A stretch of 48,318 nt of DNA from CAZPGL01 sp964586175 (lineage in GTDB: Bacteria; Actinomycetota; Acidimicrobiia; Acidimicrobiales; MedAcidi-G1), in NCBI GenBank assembly GCA_964586175.1, contig CAZPGL010000014.1, positions 1-48,318 on the forward strand, given 5' to 3'. Position numbers and translations under genes: made by a program. The notes beneath the pieces were generated by a model that saw only the letters and a program-made list of their open reading frames with translations, had not been told where the DNA came from and did no database searches. Position 1 is the stretch's first letter; every line of letters starts with the position of its first letter. Shown here in pieces: positions 6,778 through 14,973 of this stretch.

Positions 6778-7083
6778 ATGGCCGCACTCACGCCAGGAAG
6801 TCGCTGGGCCAGCAGGGTCTGCACCACCGAGGTCATCGTGGTGAAGGGTCCCGGCACCGACGTGGACCTCACCTGCGGCGGCGCGGCCATGGTCGCACCC
6901 GGCGGGGCACCGACCGGGGCGCCCGATCCCGCGGCCGCCGACGGCACCCAGTTGGGAAAGCGCTACGTCGACGCCGACGAAACCGTCGAGATGCTGTGCA
7001 CCAAGCCCGGCGACGGCTCGCTGGCCATCGGCGGCTCCGCCCTCGACATCAAGGCCACCAAGCCCCTTCCCGCGTCCGACTGA
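6778..7083 (+). CDS. Small conserved actinobacterial protein of unknown function upstream of an acyl-CoA ligase
   Basis: 101 residues, start fixed by a GAGGAGGAG Shine-Dalgarno 7 nt before the ATG. Two halves are visible: TPGSRWASRVCTTEVIVVKGP and LTCGGAAMVAP, which carry the Cys residues, and MLCTKPGDGSLAIGGSALDIK before a conserved-looking KPLPASD tail. Similar short proteins beside fadD or ech genes are known to me from Mycobacterium and Frankia type genomes, but I know of no function. The Cys/His-poor pattern does not make a clear zinc site. It lies 15 nt before the FadD-like gene, so the two are very likely co-transcribed. Confidence 0.75.
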   Translation: MAALTPGSRWASRVCTTEVIVVKGPGTDVDLTCGGAAMVAPGGAPTGAPDPAAADGTQLGKRYVDADETVEMLCTKPGDGSLAIGGSALDIKATKPLPASD

Positions 7084-7098
7084 CCCCCCCCCGCCACC

Positions 7099-8628
7099 AT
7101 GAACCTGATGATGCTGCTCGACATGGCGGCATCCGGGTTCGGTGACCGGACGGCCGTTGGAACCCGCGACGGCGGCATCACGTACCGACGTCTGTTCGAG
7201 CTCGCCAATGCGACCGCCCGGCTCCTCCGCGACGGTGACGCCGACCACCTGGCCATGGTCGACACGTCGTCCCACGCCCTCCCGGTCGCCCTGTTCGGCG
7301 CCGCCTGGGCCGACCGACCGTTCGTGCCCCTCAACTTCAGGCTTCCCGACGACGAGCTGGGTGCCCTGCTCGGGCGGATCGCACCGGCCGCCGTGGTCGT
7401 CGAACCGGGTTCCGAGGACCGGCTGGCCCCGGCCGGGCCCGCCGACCTGTTCGACCGTCACGTCTTCCTCGACCGGGTGGCCGACCCGTCCGGCCGGCAC
7501 GGTCCGGCATCGGACTGGGGGTACGACGGCGACGCCGTGGCCGTGTTGTTGTTCACCAGTGGCACCACCGGGGCGCCCAAGGCCGCGGTGCTGCGGCACC
7601 GCCACCTGACCTCGTACATCCTGGGATCGGTCGAGTTCATGGGGGCCGGCGAGGACGAGGCGGCCCTGATCTGCGTGCCGCCCTACCACGTGGCCGGTCT
7701 GGCCGCCGTGCTGTCCAACGTCTACGCCGGGCGCCGCATCGTGTTCATGGACGCCTTCGACCCCGCGGCCTGGGTAGCCACCGTCCGCGCCGAATCGATC
7801 ACCAGCGCCATGGTCGTGCCCACCATGCTGGCCCGCATCGTCGACCACCTCGACGACGAAGGGCCCGACGGTCCCGGCCTGCCCAGCCTCCGGGCCCTTT
7901 CCTACGGCGGGGGCCGCATGCCCCAGCCGGTCATCGAGCGGGCCCTGCACCTGCTGCCCGAGGTCGGCTTCGTCAACGCCTACGGCCTCACCGAGACCTC
8001 GTCCACCGTCGCCCTCCTGGGACCCGAGGACCACCGCGAGGCCGTGGCCAGCGATGACCCGGAGATCCGGGCCCGCCTTGGATCGGCCGGGCGCCCGCTG
8101 CCCACCGTCGAGGTGTCGATCCGTGACGACCGGGGCGAAGAGGTACCCGTCGACACGTTGGGCGACATCTGGGTCCGGGGCGAGCAGGTGTCGGGCGAAT
8201 ACCGCGATCAGGGCTCCCGGCTCACGGCCGACGGATGGTTCCCGACCAACGACGGCGGGCGCCTCGACGCCGACGGATTCCTGCACGTCGTCGGACGGAT
8301 CGACGACGTGATCGTCAAGGGTGGCCAGAACATCTCGCCGGGAGACATCGAGGCCGTACTGCACCGCCATCCGGGTGTCGTCGACGCGGCGGCCATCGGC
8401 CTCCCCGACGTCGAATGGGGCGAACGCATCGTGGCCGCCGTCGTCGCACCGGGCCCCGAAGCGCCGACCGGCGAGCAGCTCCGCGACCTGGTGCGGAGCC
8501 GGCTTCGGTCGAACCGCACCCCCGACCACGTCGAGTTCGTCGACGAGTTGCCCTACAACGAGACCGGCAAGCTGCTCCGCCGCGTGTTGCGCCGGCGGCT
8601 GGGACACCTTGGCGACCCCGGCCCCTGA
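7099..8628 (+). CDS. Acyl-CoA synthetase (AMP-dependent, FadD-like)
   Basis: 509 residues of the ANL superfamily. The P-loop A3 motif is LFTSGTTGAPKAA (about residues 150-162), the A5 motif is NAYGLTETSSTV, the A7 motif region is GWFPTNDGGRLDADGFL, hinge A8 is GRIDDVIVKGGQNISP, and the catalytic Lys of A10 is in YNETGKLLRR. It activates a carboxylic acid to its acyl-AMP and then acyl-CoA. The substrate is unknown; the surrounding dehydrogenase, crotonase, thiolase and CoA-transferases point to catabolism of a fatty or cyclic acid. MenE is an alternative, but it is not in the men operon and has the FadD look. Confidence 0.9.
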   Translation: MNLMMLLDMAASGFGDRTAVGTRDGGITYRRLFELANATARLLRDGDADHLAMVDTSSHALPVALFGAAWADRPFVPLNFRLPDDELGALLGRIAPAAVVVEPGSEDRLAPAGPADLFDRHVFLDRVADPSGRHGPASDWGYDGDAVAVLLFTSGTTGAPKAAVLRHRHLTSYILGSVEFMGAGEDEAALICVPPYHVAGLAAVLSNVYAGRRIVFMDAFDPAAWVATVRAESITSAMVVPTMLARIVDHLDDEGPDGPGLPSLRALSYGGGRMPQPVIERALHLLPEVGFVNAYGLTETSSTVALLGPEDHREAVASDDPEIRARLGSAGRPLPTVEVSIRDDRGEEVPVDTLGDIWVRGEQVSGEYRDQGSRLTADGWFPTNDGGRLDADGFLHVVGRIDDVIVKGGQNISPGDIEAVLHRHPGVVDAAAIGLPDVEWGERIVAAVVAPGPEAPTGEQLRDLVRSRLRSNRTPDHVEFVDELPYNETGKLLRRVLRRRLGHLGDPGP

Positions 8629-8657
8629 GCCGACCGGTGTTCGGCCAGACTCCCCCC

Positions 8658-9644
8658 ATGGACATCCCGTTCTGGTCGGCCGCCGACGCCGACCGTCACC
8701 TGTCGTCCCCGACCGCCGACCTCGACATCGGTGCGGGACGGGGCACCCCGGTGGTGATCGTGGACGATGCCCACCTCCTCGGCGGCCCGGCCACCGACGC
8801 GCTGAGCCGCCTGCCCGTCGTGTCGGTCGGGGTGACGACGGAACCCGCACCGGGATTCGACACCGTGACTCCCTCCGCCGCAACGGCCAACGCCATGGCC
8901 GCCACGGTGACCGAACATCCACAGGCCGCCCTCAGCCTGTGCCAGGTGCTCCGCCGGGGACCTGTCGCCGACACCGCCTCGGGACTGCTGCTCGAATCGG
9001 CCGCGTACGGCACCCTGCAGGCCGGGCCGGAACATCGGCGCTGGCTCGACGCTCGGGGTCGCCGCACCCGGCCCGACGATCCGACCCCGCCGGTGCTCGT
9101 CGCCGCCGGGGCCGACGGGGTGCGCCTCACCCTCAACCGGCCCCGACTCCACAACCTCTGGACGGCTGCCATGCGCGACGCCCTCGTCGACGCCCTCCGA
9201 GGGCTGGCCGTGGACGGTGACGACCGGCCGATCCTCATCGACGCCACCGGCCCATCATTCTGCGCCGGCGGCGACCCGGCCGAATTCGGCACCGTGCCCG
9301 ACCCGGCCACCGGCCACGTGATCCGTTCGACGGCCAACGCCGCCCCCTGGCTGGACCGGCTGGCCCACCGGTTGACCGTGCGGGTCCACGGTGCGGCGAT
9401 CGGTGCCGGGGTCGAGTTGGCGGCCTTCGCCCACCGGGTCGAAGCCACCGCCGACGCCCGGTTCGGCCTGCCCGAGGTGTCGATGGGCCTGATCCCCGGG
9501 GCCGGCGGCACGGTCAGCGTGCCTCGACGCATCGGCCGGCAACGCACGGTGGGCTGGTGCCTTTCCGGCGAGGTGGTCGACGCGGCCACCGCGGTGTCGT
9601 GGGGGCTGGTCGACGCCCTCGTCGACCAGACCGACGGCGACTAG
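8658..9644 (+). CDS. Enoyl-CoA hydratase/isomerase (crotonase) family protein with N-terminal extension
   Basis: 328 residues from the ATG at 8658. The crotonase core fills the last ~190 residues: VRLTLNRPRLHNLW, oxyanion-hole motif SFCAGGDPAEFG, second oxyanion/active-site region HGAAIGAGVELAAF with one conserved Glu, and LPEVSMGLIPGAGGT with the second. The first ~135 residues are an unrelated-looking extension with no motif I know. It hydrates or isomerises an unsaturated acyl-CoA. It follows fadD by 29 nt. Its TAG stop overlaps by two bases the TAG stop of the convergent thiolase gene (CTAG, 9641-9644). Confidence 0.85.
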   Translation: MDIPFWSAADADRHLSSPTADLDIGAGRGTPVVIVDDAHLLGGPATDALSRLPVVSVGVTTEPAPGFDTVTPSAATANAMAATVTEHPQAALSLCQVLRRGPVADTASGLLLESAAYGTLQAGPEHRRWLDARGRRTRPDDPTPPVLVAAGADGVRLTLNRPRLHNLWTAAMRDALVDALRGLAVDGDDRPILIDATGPSFCAGGDPAEFGTVPDPATGHVIRSTANAAPWLDRLAHRLTVRVHGAAIGAGVELAAFAHRVEATADARFGLPEVSMGLIPGAGGTVSVPRRIGRQRTVGWCLSGEVVDAATAVSWGLVDALVDQTDGD

Positions 9645-10792
9645 AGGCGCTCGATGATGGTGACGTTGGCTTGACCGCCACCCTCGCACATGGTCTGGAG
9701 TCCGAAGCGGCCGCCGGTGCGTTCGAGTTCGTGGACCAGGGTGGTCATCAGTTTGGCCCCCGAACATCCGAGGGGATGACCGAGGGCGATGGCCCCGCCG
9801 TTCACGTTGACCTTCTCATGGGGCACCCCGTGCTCGCCCATCCAGGCCAGCGGCACACAGGCGAACGCCTCGTTGCACTCGAACAGGTCGATGTCGTCGA
9901 TGGACATGCCGGTCCGCTCCAGGGCGTAGGCCGTGGCGGCGATGGGTCCGGTGAGCATGAAAATCGGGTCGTCGCCCCGCACGCTGACATGGTGGATACG
10001 GGCCCGCGGGTTGAGGCCGTGCTCAGCCACCGCCCGCTCCGACGCGATGAGCAGCGCCGCGGCACCATCACTGATCTGGCTGGCCACCGCGGCGGTGAGG
10101 CGTCCGTCCTCGACCAGCGTCGGGAGTTGGGCCATCTTCTCCAGCGAGGTGCCGCGCCGCGGGCCCTCGTCGTGGGCCACGCCAGCGATGGGTACCACCT
10201 CGGTGTCGAAGCGGCCCTCGTCGATGGCCGTAAGGGCCCGTTCGTGGCTGGCCAGGGCGAAGGCCTCCATGGCCTCGCGGCCGATGTCCCACTTCTCGGC
10301 GATGAGCTCGGCGCCTCGGAACTGGGAGACCTCCTGGGTGCCGTAGCGGTCGACCCAACCCGTCGACCCGGAGAACGGGTCGTCGTGGCCGTAGGGCACC
10401 GCGGCCTCGAGGGCCAGCCCGATGGGGATCATGCTCATGTTCTGCACGCCGCCGGCGACGACGAGGTCCTGGACCCCGGCCCACACCCCCATGGCGGCGA
10501 AGCTCACCGCCTGCTGGCCCGACCCGCACTGCCGGTCGATGGTGGTGCCGGGGATCGCCTCGGGGAGTCCGGCGGCCAACCAGGCGGTACGGGCGATGTC
10601 GCCGGCCTGGGGGCCGAGGGTGTCGACACAGCCGAACACCACGTCCTCGACGGCCATGGGATCGACCCCGGTGCGGTCGAGCAGCGCCGAGATGGCGTGA
10701 CCCCCCAGGTCGGCCGGGTGGACCTGGGACAGGCCGCCTCCCCGCTTGCCGGTCGGGGTGCGGACTGCGTCGACGATGTAGGCCTCAGCCAC
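9641..10792 (-). CDS. Thiolase, acetyl-CoA acyltransferase (FadA-like)
   Basis: 383 residues from the GTG at 10792, which has a GAGGAG Shine-Dalgarno at 10803-10798; an ATG at 10816 is the alternative. The nucleophilic Cys is in DRQCGSGQQA (C89), the GHP His in ALGHPLGCSGAK (H339), and the proton-donor Cys in MCEGGGQANV (C369). Thiolases cleave 3-ketoacyl-CoA with CoA or run the reverse condensation. The gene is downstream of the acyl-CoA dehydrogenase (58 nt gap) and probably shares its TetR-controlled promoter. Confidence 0.93.
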   Translation of the reverse strand: MAEAYIVDAVRTPTGKRGGGLSQVHPADLGGHAISALLDRTGVDPMAVEDVVFGCVDTLGPQAGDIARTAWLAAGLPEAIPGTTIDRQCGSGQQAVSFAAMGVWAGVQDLVVAGGVQNMSMIPIGLALEAAVPYGHDDPFSGSTGWVDRYGTQEVSQFRGAELIAEKWDIGREAMEAFALASHERALTAIDEGRFDTEVVPIAGVAHDEGPRRGTSLEKMAQLPTLVEDGRLTAAVASQISDGAAALLIASERAVAEHGLNPRARIHHVSVRGDDPIFMLTGPIAATAYALERTGMSIDDIDLFECNEAFACVPLAWMGEHGVPHEKVNVNGGAIALGHPLGCSGAKLMTTLVHELERTGGRFGLQTMCEGGGQANVTIIERL

Positions 10793-10850
10793 GGGAACTC
10801 CTCGTTGGTCGTTCATCGAAAATCGTAGGCCGGTGACGGCGGAGCGGCGG

Positions 10851-12062
10851 TCACCGGGGCTCGCGGGGCAGGCCCAGCACCCGTTCGCCGATGACGTTGC
10901 GCTGCACCTCGTTGGATCCGGCGTAGATGGTGTGGCTGCGACTGTAGAGAAAGGTGCGCTGGAGGTCGTCGAGGAGGTAGCCGAGGTCGAGGGGGTCCTC
11001 CTGGGAGGGCGTGGGCGCCACGCCGACCATGCCCGACGCGCCGCGCACCCGCAGGCCCAACTCGCCGAGACGGCGATGCCAGTTGGACCAGTACAGCTTG
11101 CCGATCGACATGGCCGGCCCCGGCACCCCGCCGGCGCTGAGGTCGGTGAGCATGCGCAGTTGGTTGAACCGCAGGATCTCCAACTCGCTGTGGGCCCGCA
11201 TGAGTTCCTGGCGCAGCACCGGGTCGTCGATGACGCCGGTTCGTCGGGCCAGTTCGACCAGGTCGTCGAGTTCCTGGCGGAAGCCGATCTGCTGTCCCAG
11301 CGTGGAGGCGCCCCGTTCGAAGGCCAAGGTGCCCATGGCCACCGCCCAGCCGTCGCCGACCTCCCCGACGACCAGGTCGGCTCCGGTCTCGGCGTCGTCG
11401 AAGAACACCTCGTTGAACTCAGACCCACCGGTGATCTGGACAATGGGGCGGATCTCGACCCCGGGTTGGTCCATGGGCACCAGCAGGTAGGAGAGCCCGG
11501 CGTGGCGTTCGGAGCCCGGTTCGGTGCGGCACACCACGAACGCCCAGTCGGCCAGTTGGGCCAGCGAGGTCCAGATCTTCTGGCCGGACACGATCCAGCG
11601 GTCGCCGTCGAGGCGGGCCCGGGTCGACACGTTGGCCAGGTCGGAGCCGGCGTTGGGCTCGGAGTAGCCCTGACACCAGAAGGTCTCGCCGGCCAGGATC
11701 GGCGGCACGAAGCGGGACCGCTGCTCGGGGGTGCCGAAGGCGACCAACGTGGGTCCGAGCAGGGTCAGGCCGATGTTGGGGAGACGCCCCGGGGCTCGAG
11801 CCTCGACGTAGGTCCGATGGAAGGTCACCTGGTCGATGAGGTCGGCGGCCCGGCCACCCAGCTCGACCGGATAGTCGAGCCCCAGCCAACCACCGCCGGC
11901 CAGCTCGCGTTCCCAGGCCACGGCCAGCTCGACCGGCACGTCATCGCGCCCGCTGCCCCCCTTGCCGCGCATGGCGGCGAAGTCGCCGACCAGATGCTCC
12001 TCCAGCCAGGTTCGTACCTCGTCGGCGAAGGCCGCCCGATCGGGGTGCAGCGAGAAGTCCAC
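10851..12062 (-). CDS. Acyl-CoA dehydrogenase (FadE-like)
   Basis: 403 residues from the GTG at 12062. The FAD/substrate motif WCQGYSEPNAGSD, the central strand DRWIVSGQKIWTS, and the C-terminal IYAGSNEVQRNVIGERVLGLPRE are typical of FAD acyl-CoA dehydrogenases. The position of the common catalytic Glu (YEG in MCAD) is Ala here (YAG), as in FadE-type enzymes that use another residue or a partner subunit. The start is supported by a TACCAT box 8 nt upstream (leaderless) and by the operator that precedes it. Thiolase follows on the same strand. No electron-transfer flavoprotein gene is present in the window. Confidence 0.92.
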   Translation of the reverse strand: MDFSLHPDRAAFADEVRTWLEEHLVGDFAAMRGKGGSGRDDVPVELAVAWERELAGGGWLGLDYPVELGGRAADLIDQVTFHRTYVEARAPGRLPNIGLTLLGPTLVAFGTPEQRSRFVPPILAGETFWCQGYSEPNAGSDLANVSTRARLDGDRWIVSGQKIWTSLAQLADWAFVVCRTEPGSERHAGLSYLLVPMDQPGVEIRPIVQITGGSEFNEVFFDDAETGADLVVGEVGDGWAVAMGTLAFERGASTLGQQIGFRQELDDLVELARRTGVIDDPVLRQELMRAHSELEILRFNQLRMLTDLSAGGVPGPAMSIGKLYWSNWHRRLGELGLRVRGASGMVGVAPTPSQEDPLDLGYLLDDLQRTFLYSRSHTIYAGSNEVQRNVIGERVLGLPREPR

Positions 12063-12070
12063 GGGTCCCG

Positions 12071-12076
12071 ATGGTA
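12071..12076 (-). promoter_or_regulatory. -10 box of a leaderless promoter for the acyl-CoA dehydrogenase gene
   Basis: TACCAT on the minus strand, 8 nt before the GTG at 12062, directly adjoining the operator at 12077-12093. Confidence 0.5.
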
Positions 12077-12093
12077 CCTGACGGACCGTCAGA
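12077..12093. promoter_or_regulatory. Palindromic operator before the acyl-CoA dehydrogenase gene
   Basis: CCTGACGGACCGTCAGA carries the perfect 15-bp palindrome CTGACGGACCGTCAG. It matches 16 of 17 bases of the site before tetR and starts exactly 15 bases upstream of the GTG in both cases. Its TGA (12091-12089) is the stop codon of the upstream phosphatase gene. Confidence 0.75.
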
Positions 12094-12646
12094 AACCGGA
12101 GCCGTGGTGGCCTGCGGCCCGGACCAGGGCGCTGACGAGCCCGTCGAGGCGGTCGGCGGTGCGCCGGTACACCTCGACGCTCTCGCCCCACGGGTCGGGG
12201 ACCTCGTCGGCGGTGCGGCCGGTGGTCATGTGCCCGCCCCGCGCCCCATGCATGGCCGCCACCCACGTCGCCCGATCGGCCCGGTCCTCAGCGGGCGGTG
12301 CGACGTGCCCGGCCAGCCGGGCCACCTCACCGGCCAGGAACGTCCGGGCCCGTGCCGCCTGGTCGATGCCGGCGACCGCCGCCTCGTGGGGTCGGGTCAT
12401 CACGACGATCAGCTCGGCGGCCGCCACCACGTCGGCGTCGAGGCGGCGGGCCCGGTGACGGCCCAGGTCGATGCCCCGTTCAGCCAGCACTTCGACGGCA
12501 TGGTCGGTGGCGGGCGATCCCGGGGTGGCCGCCGACCCGGCAGAACCGGTCTCGAGAATCAAGCCAGCCTCGTGGGCTCTGCGAGCCAGCAGGGCCTCGG
12601 CCATCGCCGATCGGCAGATGTTGCCGGTGCACACGAACAGGATCAT
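12089..12646 (-). CDS. Low-molecular-weight protein-tyrosine-phosphatase family protein
   Basis: 185 residues. The P-loop CX5R is at the extreme N-terminus as CTGNICRS (residues 6-13), and the general-acid Asp is in VPDPWGES near the C-terminus. These are the hallmarks of LMW-PTP and the related Wzb/arsenate-reductase fold; the DPWG motif favours a phosphatase over an arsenate reductase. It may act on phosphotyrosine proteins or aminoglycan-type substrates. It is divergent from the CoA-transferase gene at 12741 and its stop codon lies inside the operator of the next gene. Confidence 0.88.
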   Translation of the reverse strand: MILFVCTGNICRSAMAEALLARRAHEAGLILETGSAGSAATPGSPATDHAVEVLAERGIDLGRHRARRLDADVVAAAELIVVMTRPHEAAVAGIDQAARARTFLAGEVARLAGHVAPPAEDRADRATWVAAMHGARGGHMTTGRTADEVPDPWGESVEVYRRTADRLDGLVSALVRAAGHHGSGF

Positions 12647-12740
12647 CGCCCGGCGACCGTAGTTGGTTCCAGGTGGGCACCGCCGTCCGTCCAGGGCGTA
12701 CCGTCTGGGCCGCCCAGGTCGAAGTTCTCAGGAGGCAGCA

Positions 12741-13955
12741 GTGTCGGGGCCGATGGATGGCGTCAGGATCGTCGAGCTCGGCGTGTGGGTGGCCGGACCG
12801 GCAGCTGGGGGGATCCTCGCCGACTGGGGCGCCGACGTCGTCAAGATCGAGCCGCCGGCCGGCGACCCGGCGCGCACCTTCCAGCGCATGCTCGGCGGCG
12901 ACATGGAGACCAACCCGCCCTTCGAGATGGACAACCGGGCCAAACGCAGCGTCGTCCTCGACCTGACCACCGACGAGGGTCGGGGCCTGGCCCTCGAGCT
13001 GCTCGAGGGTGCCGACGTGTTCATCACCAACCTACGGGTCGGTGCCCTGCAGCGCCTCGGCCTCGACTTCGAGTCGGTCGAGGCACGCCTTCCTCGACTC
13101 GTGTACTGCCACATCACCGGTTACGGGCGTGAGGGTGAGGACGCTGACCGTGCCGCCTACGACGTGGGGGCCTTCTGGGCCCGGTCGGGAATCGCCGACC
13201 TGTTGACCGTTCCGGGCGGTGACCCTCCGTTCCAGCGGGGCGGGATGGGCGACCACTCCACCGGGTTGAGCGGCGCCGCTGCCGTGTCGGCCGCCTTGTT
13301 CGACCGGGAGCGGACCGGTCGCGGGCAACTGGTGTCGACGTCGCTACTCCGGCAGGGCGTCTACACCATCAGCTTCGACGTCAACACCCTGCTCATGTGG
13401 GGCCGATCGATCGCCGTCGGGGCCCGCGACGGCGTCGGCAACGTCACCATCAACAACTACCGCGCGGGCTGTGGCCGTCGGTTCTGGATCGTCGGGCTGG
13501 AGGGCGAGCGCCACTGGCCGCCGCTGGCCCGGGTGGTCGGGCATCCCGAGTGGCTCGACGATGAGCGGTTCGCCCATCCCGCACCGCGGTATCGCAACGC
13601 CGCCGAGCTGGTCGCCATGCTGGACGAGATCTTCGCCGGCCGGACCCTCGACGAGTGGGCGGAGGCCTTCGAGGCTGAGCCTGATTTCTTCTGGGCGCCG
13701 GTCAACAGCCTCGAGGACCTGCTGGCCGATCCGGCGTTCCACGCGTCGGGGGCGATGGTCGAGGTGCCCGATGGCGACTCGTCGGCGCTGATGGCCGCCA
13801 CCCCGGTCGAATTCCACGGCACCCCGTGGTCGCCCCGGGGCACGGCACCCGAGCTCGGGGAGCATTCCCGCCAGGTGCTCGCCGAGTTGGGCCGTTCCGA
13901 CGCCGAGATCGACGCCCTCGTGGCCACAGGAGTCGTCGCCACCAGCGATTCCTGA
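12741..13955 (+). CDS. CaiB/BaiF (family III) CoA-transferase
   Basis: 404 residues from the GTG at 12741, which has AGGAGG five bases upstream; an upstream in-frame start at 12663 lacks such a site. The canonical fold order is present: VRIVELGVWVAGPAAGGILADWGADVVK-type start, FEMDNRAKRSVVLDL, ADVFITNLR, ITGYGREG, and AYDVGAFWARSGI, whose Asp matches the catalytic Asp of formyl-CoA transferase and relatives. The C-terminal region (FFWAPVNSLEDLLADP) is also typical. It transfers or isomerises CoA thioesters; the substrate is unknown. It ends in a perfect convergent hairpin. Confidence 0.9.
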   Translation: MSGPMDGVRIVELGVWVAGPAAGGILADWGADVVKIEPPAGDPARTFQRMLGGDMETNPPFEMDNRAKRSVVLDLTTDEGRGLALELLEGADVFITNLRVGALQRLGLDFESVEARLPRLVYCHITGYGREGEDADRAAYDVGAFWARSGIADLLTVPGGDPPFQRGGMGDHSTGLSGAAAVSAALFDRERTGRGQLVSTSLLRQGVYTISFDVNTLLMWGRSIAVGARDGVGNVTINNYRAGCGRRFWIVGLEGERHWPPLARVVGHPEWLDDERFAHPAPRYRNAAELVAMLDEIFAGRTLDEWAEAFEAEPDFFWAPVNSLEDLLADPAFHASGAMVEVPDGDSSALMAATPVEFHGTPWSPRGTAPELGEHSRQVLAELGRSDAEIDALVATGVVATSDS

Positions 13956-14002
13956 CCAACATGCAGCGGCGAGGCCTGTCCCCACCGCTGCATGTTGGTC
14001 AG
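13952..14002. terminator. Perfect 18-bp hairpin between convergent genes
   Basis: 13952-13969 is the exact reverse complement of 13985-14002, with a 15-nt loop containing CCTGTCCCCA. The left arm includes the TGA stop of the CoA-transferase gene; the hydrolase gene ends 7 nt beyond the right arm. No U-tract. It probably serves as a bidirectional terminator and shares its loop element with the hairpin after serC. Confidence 0.75.
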
Positions 14003-14008
14003 TTCTGG

Positions 14009-14944
14009 TCAGGTCAGGTCAGCGAAAAGCGCTGCGGCCAGGGTGGCGGCCACCCGGTCGCGGGCCTCGCCACAGGCCGGCACCACGTCGGCGAACCCCA
14101 TGAAACCGTGGATGAGGGTCGGGAAGCATTCATAGGCCACCTCGACCCCGGCGGCAGCCATGCCATCGGCATACGCCGCCCCCTCGTCACGCAGCGGGTC
14201 ATGGTGGGCCGTGACGACATGCGCAGGTGGCAGACCCGACAGGTCGCCAGCCCGGATCGGTGCCGCCATCGGGTCGGTGCACACCGTCGCCCCCACGTAG
14301 TGCCCGTAGAACCAGTCCATGGCGGCCCTGGTCAGCAGCGGCCCGTCGGCGTTCTCGGCCATCGACGGCCACCGGTCACACTCCATGTCGGTCGCCGGAT
14401 AGATGAGCGACTGGAACGCGATAGCCGGGCCACCCCGATCCCGGGCCATCTGGGACACCACGGCGGCCAGGTTGCCGCCGGCACTGTCACCGGCCACGGC
14501 CAGGCGGCCCGGGTCGACCCCCAGGTCGTCAGCGTGCTCTGCCACCCAGCACGTGGCGAAGTAGCAGTCGTCGGGCGCCGCCGGAAACGGGTGCTCGGGC
14601 GCCAACCGGTACCCGACCGACACGACCACGGCGCCGGTGCGGTTGGCCAGGCCTCGGCAGAAGCCGTCGTGGCTCTCGATGCCCATGATCACCCAGCCGC
14701 CGCCGTGGAAGTACACGATCACCGGGGCCACCTCGGGGGCCGACGCCGGCAGGTAGATACGCACGGGCAGAGAACCGCCGGGACCGTCGAGGTCGCGGTC
14801 GACCACCGACGCCACCTCTTCGACCGGCAGCGGCTCGCGGGCCGACAGCGCGGCCCGCACCTCGTCGGGCGTCACGCCGGCCGGATCGTCGAGCACCGCC
14901 GGGAAGGCGGCCAGCAACGCTGTCAGGATCGGATCGACGGTCAT
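14009..14944 (-). CDS. Alpha/beta hydrolase of the hormone-sensitive-lipase (HSL) family
   Basis: 311 residues from the ATG at 14944, which has GGAGG 4 nt upstream. The HSL oxyanion motif HGGGW is at 80-84, the nucleophile elbow GDSAGG at 152-157 (Ser154), the Asp in HHDPLRDEG and the His in LIHGFMGF. GYRLAPEHPFPAAPDD is a strong family marker. It hydrolyses carboxyl esters of small or medium acyl chains. It lies 29 nt downstream of the probable selenoprotein gene and is likely co-transcribed with it. Confidence 0.92.
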   Translation of the reverse strand: MTVDPILTALLAAFPAVLDDPAGVTPDEVRAALSAREPLPVEEVASVVDRDLDGPGGSLPVRIYLPASAPEVAPVIVYFHGGGWVIMGIESHDGFCRGLANRTGAVVVSVGYRLAPEHPFPAAPDDCYFATCWVAEHADDLGVDPGRLAVAGDSAGGNLAAVVSQMARDRGGPAIAFQSLIYPATDMECDRWPSMAENADGPLLTRAAMDWFYGHYVGATVCTDPMAAPIRAGDLSGLPPAHVVTAHHDPLRDEGAAYADGMAAAGVEVAYECFPTLIHGFMGFADVVPACGEARDRVAATLAAALFADLT

Positions 14945-14973
14945 CTTGCCTCCAGGGTGGCGCGGGCCGCAGC

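Noticed and set aside
6688..8922. A 744-codon open frame on the minus strand opposite the FadD-like gene
   Set aside because: It mirrors the codon pattern of the plus-strand genes, spans two real genes and a promoter region, and has no recognisable domain. Such antisense frames are expected at this GC content.
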